Assembly (NCBI GenBank): GCA_010645155.1
Contig: CM021320.1
Location: 4,615,071 to 4,679,070, forward strand
Origin: Tigriopus japonicus
Lineage: Eukaryota; Arthropoda; Copepoda; Harpacticoida; Harpacticidae
Reading direction: 5' to 3'
Length of the DNA stretch: 64,000 bases
Shown: piece after piece, positions 34,758-43,818 of the stretch
Layout of the letters: every line of letters begins with the position of its first letter
How positions within the stretch are numbered: position 1 is the stretch's first letter
Translations under genes and position numbers: made by a program
Notes under the pieces: model-generated
The model's input: the letters and a program-made list of their open reading frames with translations, nothing else
What the model was told of the DNA's origin: nothing
Database searches by the model: none

Positions 34758-35739
34758 ATGAGTAAACTTATCCAAAAGGGTTTGAAAGGTGTCATGAAGG
34801 ACGACGTGCTGAATCGTCCCAACTATGATGGATTTGTAGTGATAGGAGCGGGTTTGCCCAGAACGGGTACCACCTCCATGAGGAGTGCCTTGGCCACTTT
34901 GCTCAATGGTTCTTGTTATCACATGATGTGTTTGGCCGAAGGAGGTCATGAAGAAGAAGATTTCTGGCTAAGAGCCTTGAATCGCGAAATCAAAAGTGAC
35001 GAAGAATGGCGAAAATTCTTTGAAGGGCGCGGATATCGGGCTGGATTGGATTATCCCGTGTCGTTTTTTTATCGGTAACGTATCTGTTACTTTGATTGGC
35101 CATATTCATGTGTTTAGTTAGGTGACGAAACCTAGTGGAAAGCTAAAAAAATTTATTTTAAGCGACATGATAAAAGCATTTCCCAACGCCAAAGTTGTTC
35201 TAACCGTGAGGGATCCCGATACGTGGTACAAATCAGTTTCGCAGACCATTTATAAAGGCAATAAGAAGACCAAAGACATTGCTATGCGAATTTTTATGCA
35301 AATCGCAGGCAAGACCAACTTGATCGAGGTCATCGACCGAACTGCTTGGGAACCCGCTGAAGGAACAACCGAAGGTAGTAAACATTCAATCTATCATTAG
35401 ATCTATAATCAAAAATTGACTAGATTGACTCTTTTTCTAGGTATGCTGGAGGCCATTAAAGGAGGTTTGGAAACATCAAGAAATTATTTCGAAAATTGGA
35501 GAAGGTCTGTGAAGGAGGTTGTGCCCAAAGATCGGCTTTTAGAATTCGATCCCAAGCAAGGATGGGCTCCTCTTTGTGAATTCCTGGATGTACCAATTCC
35601 TGATATTCCATTCCCGAAGCTGAATGAGGCCAAGGATATAAATCGGAAATTTGCCACTATGTCACTCTTTGCTTACTCAGTGGTTTATGGGCTACCAGCT
35701 TTGATATTTTGCTTTCTGTTTTATTTGTTCTATCTTTGA
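34758..35739 (+). CDS. Sulfotransferase-family protein, paralogue 2 (intact)
   Basis: Exons 34758-35074, 35163-35374 and 35441-35739 (828 nt, 275 aa). Junctions are phase 2 and phase 1, the same positions as in the other two copies; introns are only 88 and 66 bp. The 5'-phosphosulfate loop GAGLPRTGTTSMRSAL starts at residue 30 and the second PAPS-binding segment is RDPDTWYKS near 122-130. The last ~22 residues (VVYGLPALIFCFLFYLFYL) are hydrophobic and look like a C-terminal membrane anchor, so the enzyme is probably membrane-tethered. The start is fixed by alignment with paralogue 1 (MSKLIQK), although the frame is open upstream to 34560. Predicted reaction: PAPS-dependent sulfation of an unknown small molecule or carbohydrate. 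Paralogue 1 is closer to it in sequence than paralogue 3. Confidence 0.92.
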
Positions 35740-36066
35740 TTATGAAAATGCGTTCATCTTAATCTTTAAATAATTTTCAATAAGAATTCAATTTTGATTG
35801 CCTTTCCTCATTCCTTTGAAATACAATCGTTAAGGCCAGAGTTAAGATTGGTGCGGATTTTTTGATGCAAATGTTCAGAGATGGAAATAGTACTATTTAG
35901 TACTCATTAATAGTACTCATTGTGTCCGTTAGAGGGTCCATGTCTCCGGTGTCACAGTGCACGTCTGCCTCACACAAACGTATTCTATCTCACCCAAGAA
36001 GTAGACTTCATTGCACATTGATTCTGAAAACAGCAATTGGTTTTGAACACAACTTTGTTCAACGTC
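35740..36066. other. Intergenic between sulfotransferase paralogues 2 and 3
   Basis: This 327-bp interval must hold the end of one gene and the promoter of the next. A TAGTACTCATT word is repeated around 35895-35921. CAATAAG near 35779 is the nearest poly(A)-like signal to paralogue 2. Confidence 0.4.
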
Positions 36067-39041
36067 ATGGAAAAAGTATTGAATGCAGCTGTGCATTCGG
36101 GCACTGAAAATCCTGCTCATCAAAAGGCCAATTATGACGGTTTTGTAGTGATTGGAGCAGGGTTGCCGAGAACTGGAACACTGTCTATGAAAAGTGCCCT
36201 GGGAACTCTACTCAATGGATCTTGCTATCATATGCTATCCGTGGTCGAAGGATCATCGGACGAACCTGACTTTTGGAACAAGGCTATTAAAGGCAAAGTC
36301 ACTTCGCAAGAATGGCGAGATTTTTTGGGAGGCCGTGGATATCGAGCAGGAGTGGATTACCCTCTGTCACGGTTTTACAGGTAATTTTGGACGTCCATTC
36401 AACTTTCATTTTAATCATTGTTACGTTCGGTAACAGACATGTTGTCTGTAAGACGACTCCAGTTCGAGTAACATTTATTGAGCAAAACCAAAGCTGTCAA
36501 TCAGCGTTCGAACAGAACAAGAGAATGGAACAATCATGATCAAAAGAGGAAAAAGCATAATGGTTTAACCAAAATGGTCGACATAGTTTTTCATGATTGA
36601 GAGTTGGTTTTTAAGAGAGCAAAGATTCAGTTTCTTTGCTAAATCAGATTTAATGGTTAAAAACTAGTGCTGAACCGAAAGCGCTTTTAGACGAAATTTC
36701 GGTTCCAGTTATGTCTACGCGCCTATATATTAGTGATGTGTCGGGCCCGGAAATATTTTTTTATATTTAATTAAAAATATTTTAAAAATATTTCTCCACT
36801 TTTCCTCGATTTTGTAAATATTTTGGCTTTTTCAAGGAAAAAACAAATATTTTTTTCAAATATTCTAGTCAAAAAATATTTCGGGCAAAATTAAAGAAAA
36901 TAAATGAATGACCAAAGCTCCATGGAGCTTACCCATAATGAACCCAAAATACAAAAATCTTTGCAAAATGGCATTTGCACTAAGGCCAAAAATTTTCACC
37001 AAAAATACTGTCAAAAACGAAAAAACTGCGCCATCTATTGAGGCAAATTGAAAATTGTATTGTTAATTCAATTCTATACGTAGTATGCCTCCAAACAACG
37101 CCAAATGCATCAAATTCAACAAAAATGGTTTTTGAAAATTAGTGCACACAGACAAAAATACGAAAAAAAGGCCTTGTCAAAAAAATATTTCTTCGATATC
37201 CGACTTTTTCCCAAAATTTTGGGCTTTTGAAGAAAATATATATTGGATATTTTGTCACTTTTTTGCAAATATTTTTCCGGGCCCTAGTGATATGTTTCGA
37301 ACTGGGAGTGCTCCCATTTTTGACTTCGAAGTTTATCGTTGTTAGAAAGGGCAGGTTGTATAGAACTTTTTGAAAAGACCCAAACAGGGACCAATTTGGC
37401 AACACTCAAACTAGTTCGACTTCGCATTCCATCCATAGTAAAAAAATGGATTTCGAGTTGGCAGTGCTACCATATTTTATGACAGATAAGGGTGTTGTCC
37501 CTTGAAAAGTTTAGTTGTGGTCAGCTTCTTGACCCTAAAAACCAAAATGACAAAAAAAAGACATGAGATCGGTTGTTGAGGTAGCTTTGAAGTATGCACA
37601 TCTAGTAACACGAAAGAAGCACTTGACGTGGAGTAAAAATAATCATGGTCGATCCAGTTTCGCCACATAAGCGGCGATTGAAAAACACAGCTTATGTAGC
37701 GAAACTTGATCGAGCATGATTATTTCTATTCCGTGTCATCTGCTTCTTTTGTGCTTCTAGATGATGTGCTTCCACTATGCTTCCAAACTACCTCAACAAC
37801 CGACCTATGATCTACATCAGAGGTGTGCAAACTTATTTATCAGTGGGCCAAAAATACTCTCGCAGGCCACGCGAAATCAGCTCGCGGGCCACATTTGGCC
37901 CGCGGACCAGGGTTTGCACACCCCTGATCTACATAGTTCATATAAACTATGAATAGTGAAGCTTGAGAGCAATTGTTTTGGCGTCCAAAAACCTCTGATA
38001 CTAGTGATGTGCTTCGAACCAGGAGTGCTGCCAGTTTTGATTCGGAAGTTTATCTCTGTTAAAAAGGGCAGCTTGAATTGAACTTTTTTAAAAAGCCCAA
38101 ACAGGGACCAATTTGGCATCACTCGAACTAGTTCGATTTCGAGTTTCATCGATTGTTATAAAAATGGATTTCGAGTTCGAGATAAGGTCTATTGTTCGTT
38201 GAAAAGTTTAGTTGTGGTCAAATTTTTGACCCTAAAAAACAAAATGGCAAAATTCTGCCAAAAATCCAACTCGAAACACATCAGTATCTAATACTTGATT
38301 TTATCCAAAGTTTTCAAATGTACGATTTCATTTCTTCAACTAGGAAATCCAATTTTGAAGTCAGTTGATTTCTGTGTCAGTTCCGGTTAAGAGCCCTTTC
38401 AGTCCATCTAAAACTATCTAAAACTGTTCTCAATTTTGTCTGCATTTTCTCCATTGCAGAGAGGTAATGGAGGCCTATCCTGACGCCAAAGTAATTCTGA
38501 CGATAAGAAACCCTGAGACTTGGTACAAATCCGTCAAAGACACCATTTACCGAGGTTCGTTGATCATGAACAAACTTCCCGTCCAAATTTTGATCAAAAT
38601 AGCGGGGAAATCTTCGGTCGCCCAAATGATGTCTGATCTGGGATTCACGCCAGCAAAGGGCATGGACAAAGGTGACTAAAAAGACCGAGATAGGCTTTTA
38701 ATTGGCGTACCTTGGACGGTTTTCAACGTTACATTTCAGGTATCTTCACAGTGGTGGAAGAAGGACCACAATCGGCAACGAAGTATTTCGAAGATTGGGT
38801 TGAATCCGTCAAGGAGTTCGTTCCCAAGGATCGGCTCCTAGTTTTCGAGGTTAAGCAAGGCTGGAAGCCTCTTTGCGAATTTCTGGATGTGCCAATCCCC
38901 GACATTCCATTTCCCAGATTAAACGACACCGAATCTATGACTCGGAAACATAAAAACCTTGAACTTATGGCCCATGCAATTGTCTTCGGAATTCCGGCTC
39001 TTCTTGGATTCATGATTTTCATCATTCTCTCTTACACATGA
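36067..39041 (+). CDS. Sulfotransferase-family protein, paralogue 3 (intact, transposon-filled intron)
   Basis: Exons 36067-36380, 38460-38671 and 38740-39041 (828 nt, 275 aa). Exon boundaries and phases match the other two copies. The N-terminus differs (MEKVLNAAVHSGTENPAH), then YDGFVVIGAGLPRTGTLSMKSAL gives the PAPS loop with Leu replacing one Thr. The second binding segment is RNPETWYKS. The C-terminus is hydrophobic (IVFGIPALLGFMIFIILSY), again suggesting a tail anchor. Intron 1 is 2079 bp and almost wholly made of nested MITEs, whereas paralogue 2's is 88 bp. The ATG at 36067 is preferred over upstream in-frame codons because none is ATG. It is the most diverged of the three, so its substrate may differ. 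The poly(A) signal overlaps the stop codon. Confidence 0.92.
36664..36718 (+). mobile_element. Left end of a CGGTTTCGG MITE split by later insertions
   Basis: TAGTGCTGAACCGAAAGCGC then TTTCGGTTCCAGTTATGTC matches the left end of copy 1 (9987). A matching right end (AGTTCCGGTTAAGAGCCC then TTTCAGTCCATC) occurs at ~38370-38407. The two may be halves of one element separated by the insertions between. Confidence 0.55.
36731..37557 (+). mobile_element. TAGTGATGTG MITE, copy 1, interrupted
   Basis: Starts TAGTGATGTG at 36731, is broken by the 36741-37286 element, and resumes after that element's duplicated target with TTTCGAACTGGGAGTGCT to about 37557. The resumed part is collinear with 38010-38265 (AACAGGGACCAATTTGGCA, GTTTAGTTGTGGTCA). 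Its right terminus is missing; the hairpin element at 37567 begins there. Confidence 0.72.
36741..37286. mobile_element. AT-rich hAT-like MITE nested in another MITE
   Basis: Termini TCGGGCCCGGAAATATTT and AAATATTTTTCCGGGCCCTA are inverted repeats. The flanking 8-mers GTGATGTG (36733-36740) and GTGATATG (37287-37294) match 7 of 8. The interior has many AAATATT words, and the GGCC...AAATATTT end resembles that of the full hAT at 29309, so it may be a non-autonomous relative. Confidence 0.85.
37567..37805. mobile_element. Foldback (hairpin) element, copy 2
   Basis: GATCGGTTGTTGAGGTAGCT at the left is mirrored by AACTACCTCAACAACCGACC at the right. Arms of ~105 bp pair around a centre near 37678. 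It is the same family as 20521-20773 and 47541-47786 (shared GAAACTTGATCGAGCATG core). It lies in the first intron of sulfotransferase paralogue 3. Confidence 0.82.
37818..37926. mobile_element. 109-bp hAT MITE (CAGAGGTGTGCAAAC ends)
   Basis: Ends CAGAGGTGTGCAAAC and GTTTGCACACCCCTG are inverted repeats with one mismatch. The element is flanked by perfect 8-bp duplications ATCTACAT (37810-37817 and 37927-37934). The inner GGGCCA...TTGGCCCGCGGACC style is typical of hAT elements with CAG-GGTG-type ends known in many animals. Confidence 0.92.
38002..38286 (+). mobile_element. TAGTGATGTG MITE, copy 2 (complete)
   Basis: Starts TAGTGATGTGCTTCGAA and ends CTCGAAACACATCAGTA, inverted termini of ~17 bp with a few mismatches. 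Flanking 8-mers TCTGATAC (37994-38001) and TCTAATAC (38287-38294) match 7 of 8, a hAT-like duplication. The interior has mirrored CTAGTTCGA-type words and no coding capacity. Confidence 0.86.
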
Positions 39042-39046
39042 ATAAA
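39041..39046 (+). promoter_or_regulatory. Poly(A) signal overlapping the stop of sulfotransferase paralogue 3
   Basis: The final A of the TGA stop is the first A of AATAAA, so the 3' untranslated region would be only ~15-30 bases if this signal is used. A T-rich stretch follows at 39058-39070. Confidence 0.5.
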
Positions 39047-39461
39047 TGATTGGTGGAATGTTTTTATTTGAAAATCAAAAAATTATATGCCAAATTTTCA
39101 CTGAACTCGTTGCCAAACGCGTAAAACAATTGGCGTCTAAAGAACGGAAGTTGATGTTGATGTCCTCTCAGATAAGGCCGAAACTAATTCTCAGGTGATG
39201 ATCTGTGTTGGTATGAATTTTGTACCCTAGTCTAGCTTGTCATCCCAACCATTTGGTGTCGTCTCAGCTCACTTATTCATTTGGTCCAACCTTGAACCTA
39301 ACCTTCAGTGGTTTTCGCCCTCAGATCGAGCCCGACTCTCAACGTGTGCATAACTATCATGTGACTGTATGTGACTCCCCACCAAAAAAAGTGTGTCTCT
39401 TGAGTAACCCAATAAAATCCCGAGTCTCTCTTCGAAACCCACGTACCATTTCCGGATTAGG
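39047..39461. other. Intergenic between sulfotransferase paralogue 3 and TSP1-like gene
   Basis: About 415 bp with no gene. It must contain the promoter of the TSP1-like gene. No clear TATA/Inr pair was identified. Confidence 0.4.
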
Positions 39462-40942
39462 ATGATTGGGCCTGAATTTTCAATTTTCCTCCTCATTGGT
39501 TATGCTCTTCAGGTAAGAAAGGCTTTCTGGAACGCGAGACACGTAGTATTCATCGTCATTTTCCCTCATTCCTCGTGCGATTCTAGTCATCTATTGGATA
39601 TTGGGGAAGATCTGAAAGTCCATTTGGATCACGATCAAAGGGCCCCTTCTGATTTGGATCGTCTCTTGCTGACCAAGCTCTAAGACTTCTATCTTAGATA
39701 AATATGGATCGAAAATCTATGGCTCAAAACTTCTAACCAACGTTAGAAAACGTGTGTCTGTTGTCCCAACGCTTAATACTAAAGTCAAAATATGAATGAT
39801 CCAATATCATTCAAGCTCAATTGAGTTTTTGTTTGTTCCGGAGTCAGGCCATTACTTTGAATTATGTAGAGCAAGGAAAGGTTTTTTTCAAATTTTTACC
39901 AATGTAAACCAAATGTAGGACGAATTCAAATGGGCATTTGTGAGGCCAAACGGGAGAGATTGGTCAGATCTTAGGCTTGTGCGTTTCAAAGTAGGAGTTT
40001 GCTCCATGAGGGAAAAGTTATATCTTGGCTTAATTCAAGTCTGTAATAAAACAAAAATAACAACAGTGCTCGGGAAAATGTGACAATCTGTACTATCAGG
40101 TTGCTGTTGCAAACAACTTCTTATTTTGTAATAAAAACTTACATAGGGACTATGTTGTTATTTTTTGGAAGCAAGAGAGTGGAACTCAAAATGTGTTTTG
40201 TGTTTTTTGGGAAAGTATGCCGCATTTCGTCACCACTTCAAGGCTAAAGCTAAAAGATTTAGCAAAAGGACTCTTCCAACGAACCTTTGACATGGATTGC
40301 GAAACCTGTAGGCTTAACAAAATAAACCCAGCACCAAAAAGCCTCGTTCCCTGATTTACAAAACGTGCTTCTTTTATTTTTCTACATCGTTTCTTTATTT
40401 CATTTTTTCATTTCCGATTTCAGACCACCTCAGGCTTTTTCTGGTATGCCCCATCACGTTTAAGAACTCTGGACAACTGCATCACTCTAAAAGAACAAGA
40501 TGCCGAATACTACCCGAACTACTGTGACCGGCTCATCGAACAATATGGAGTGGCTGCAATTGCCACAACATCGGAACCCACGGCCTTTGTCACAACAGGT
40601 TGGGGATGGGGCCAATGGGGAGAATGGATGGAAGATTCATGTCCTGCTGATTGTGGAAGAAGATGTCGGCTCCGTCGACGACATTGCATGGGTCCTTATG
40701 AGCAAGGATGTCAAGATAACGGCGATTCCTACGAATACGATTCTTGTGACGCCAGACGAACGACCTCTGCACCCGATGAGGATACAAATCAAGAGGATGA
40801 GCCTGATAGTTATGAGGATGAGGATGATGAAGATGGAGGGCCGAATGGAACTCCCTTCCAAAGGTTTCGAGGAGAAAATAGCTATCGCAGAGCGGGAATT
40901 GCGGTGAAGAGGCGCGTAATCAAGCGACGACGGAAGCCATGA
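39462..40942 (+). CDS. Small secreted protein with thrombospondin type-1-like segment
   Basis: Exon 1 (39462-39512) encodes a 17-residue signal peptide (MIGPEFSIFLLIGYALQ) and ends at a consensus CAG|GTAAGA donor in phase 0. Exon 2 starts at 40424 after a pyrimidine-rich TTTCCGATTTCAG and runs to the TGA at 40942, giving 189 aa. The mature part contains WGWGQWGEW (residues ~77-85) followed by C-x3-C-x3-C-x6-C-x7-C-x10-C. This is the Trp ladder plus cysteines of a TSP1-like repeat, though only one and not perfectly canonical. An acidic stretch (EDEPDSYEDEDDEDGG) and a strongly basic tail (KRRVIKRRRKP) follow, which could bind anionic glycans. Likely extracellular. An AATAAA lies 104 bp after the stop. 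The family beyond TSP1-like is not recognised. Confidence 0.75.
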
Positions 40943-41045
40943 TGGAATTAGGTTGAGTGAGAATAAGACTCTTTTGTTCCGTGTAATTTATGTAGTTTAT
41001 TTTTTGTATTTAGTCCCTTTAACCAATATCTTGGAATTATTCCAC

Positions 41046-41051
41046 AATAAA
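41046..41051 (+). promoter_or_regulatory. Poly(A) signal of the TSP1-like gene
   Basis: AATAAA about 100 bases after the stop codon at 40942, the only canonical signal in this stretch. Confidence 0.5.
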
Positions 41052-43652
41052 CCCCAACCCCACATGTGCAAGCTTTATATTGTTGGTTTTCACACGCTTT
41101 ACATGACATATTCATGCCATGCAAGAAACCGATCCCCTGAAATTGCATATCAGTTTTCCATAGTCTCTCATGGTCAGTTGGTATTGTTTTTTCCATGCTG
41201 ACCCAAGTTTTTCCCGGGACTACACGCGAACAAAAAAACAGTGCTAGAGACATGTGCATGTGCAAATAGACGAACAACAAAAGTTTTATGAGATCAGTTC
41301 AAGAATAGTGTAAAAACTTTTGTTTGTCCACCAACTCAGACCATCAGCCCCCATACCAACAGCCACCACCACAACCACCAATAGTTCAGCACCACCCTTT
41401 TTGCCTGTAAATGGGACCATTCGGACCCCACCCCACCCTAGAAAGAACTAACCCTTCGCTTGCTATCAAGGAGCTTTGTCTCAGTTCACTCTCCATAAAA
41501 TTCTCATTTTCTTTTCGTTTGACTTTTCTCGTTCTCTCATTGCCCACTCCAAAACGGCGACACTGACATGAATCCCACCTCATTAATGCTGACGCGGGAA
41601 ATACGAAAACCTTCGGTGAAATGCCTTTTTTTCTTCAGTGGAAAATTGAGGGATGGTTCTTGGTCCCCCATATCATTTCTCTTTAAGAAGGGAGGGACCC
41701 TTGGCCAGCTCTTTCGCGAGTCGGGGTGGAAATGGGCCCAAGTGAAGAAGAAAAGGAAGCGCTTCAAAGTTGGAAAACAGTTTCATTGAAAGTAAAAAAT
41801 GAGGATTCTTGACGCTTGGATTAAACCACAAGTCCAGTTCTTGTGCTTCATTGTGAAGTTCATGTCAATCTTGTTCAATGACTTGTTGCCAGTTTTTAGA
41901 GAATATTTCAGAACGATAAGCCCTTCCATGGAGAGAATATTGAAGAGGGTGGTTTTTGTGTGCTCTCCGGAACAAAACTCGGGATTTAGCGAACCTGTCA
42001 TGACGAATGATCCCTTTTGGCAGGCAGCTTGTCAGGCAATCCTTGGATTCAGAGGGGAAAATTGAAAAATGTCACATGATCGCTTGAAGCAAACTCCATG
42101 TCATGAGCAGACTCAGAGAGAGAGAGGGCACAAATTTACTGACTGAGGCGGGTTCTGATCCATCAATATCATATCTTGTACGTTCGTCAAATAATTTGGT
42201 CAGCAGCTGAAGACTTCTTAGATGTCTGGCTTATTGTGAGTAGATTCGGGATGTTTTGGCAAAACGAGGTGAAGGAGGAGGATCATCAAAGTGGATCCAA
42301 CGGAGTGTGGACCACTGTGAGGGTAATAGAGTGGAACTTCTTCAAAACCAAGTGGTCATCATTCCCCATCCTTGGCCAAAAGAGAGAGCTAATACAACCC
42401 ATGATGGGGCAGAAAGCAGAAGGCAGATCCAATCATAAACAGGCCAACTTCATCAGATCTTCAGTGAGTTTTTGCCGTTCCCAATCTCCAACTGAGGTCA
42501 CCAAACGAGCCAGTAGCAACTGAACCATCATCAAGATCATTGCTTCGTTTCCTGGCCCATTGTACGAACAAAGTCGAGCTTAACCCACATTGAGCCCAAA
42601 TCGCGTTTGCAATGGGCATTGGGAGGAAATTTGCAATGATCCAGGATCATTTGCAAATTCGAATATGGCCATGTCAAGACCGAAGTGTGAGGATGGTATA
42701 CGTAGTGTATGTAGATGGATGAGGAGAGGGATGAATGAATGGATGGCGCCCACCCGATTCAACACGTTATATTCCAACATTTATTGCCCTCCGACTTCGC
42801 AGATACATCCCTTTTATGGGGAGTAAATCTTCCTCTAAATGCGCCCAAAAGAGGATCTCACAGAGCTCTCTACTTCAATGTTTTAATGCATACTGGAACA
42901 ACGAGAATGGTAATGTGAGGTCCATATTGCAATTTGGAACGGCGAGAATAACTTGAAAGAATCAATGTCAAGTCATCAATACATGAATCGACACTGATGT
43001 GAACAACTACGAATGAGGTTGACGTAAGCTTAAAATTCTCGCTAAGATTATCTAAATTGAATTTGTTAAGTATTTGGAACGTCCGTTGTGTGTAGTCAAC
43101 TTTCCAATAAGTGCGCACGATTTGCAGCACTGTTTTATTCACTTAATGACAAAACTGAAAATAGGTCTCAAAGCTCGTGTTTTGCTTTTCAATTAATGTT
43201 TTCATAATATTTGTTACGCATCCCCATAGTTTTAATTGAAAGATCAAACAGGAAACCCCAAAGCGATGGAAAACTTACAACTTTAACCACATTAGAAGTA
43301 CCTCTGTTCACAGATAATACAATGTAAAAATGAGTATATGCTTGCCAAAAATGCCCCTTTTGGGGGAAAATGCCTTGAAATAGAAATTTTAATGAAACAA
43401 AGTAGTTGCCATGAAATAGCTAAATTTAGTATAGTGTTTTATTGCGACTCTTAGTCATGTCATGGTGTATAATAAAGGATATATGTATAGTCATATAACG
43501 ATGAATAAAAGACAGGTCAATCGGTAAAAACGTTTAAAATAGTTGTGTAAAATCGTGATACCACAGTGAGTTGACGAGAGATTGAATGTTTTAGTGCACA
43601 TGGAAGAAATGAAGAGGTGAAGCACACACGGTACAAATGCAGTTGGGGAGCG
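41052..43652. other. Intergenic, no gene recognised
   Basis: Frames up to ~115 codons occur on both strands but show no domain, signal peptide plus splice context, or homologue I know. A Pro/Gln/His-rich stretch (CCATACCAACAGCCACCACC region, 41345-41395) could be an isolated terminal exon but has no partner. Confidence 0.45.
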
Positions 43653-43818
43653 CAAGGATGGCTCAAGCAAGGATTACTTTCAAAATACACACTGGGTCCG
43701 ATTAGTACGATGAAAATTAAACGGAACAATATATTTGTTGCAAAAACCTCACATTTTAGTACAACGATCGGACCCAGTGTGTATTTTTGAAATTCGTCCT
43801 GACGTACAGTGGTCCCTG
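43653..43818 (-). mobile_element. 166-bp MITE, copy 3 (reversed)
   Basis: Reverse-oriented copy beginning CAAGGATGGCTCAAGC and ending CAGTGGTCCCTG, with the same mirrored ACACACTGGGTCCGAT blocks and exactly the same length as copies 1 and 2. Flanking 7-mers GGGAGCG and GGTAGCA agree at 5 of 7 positions. Confidence 0.82.
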
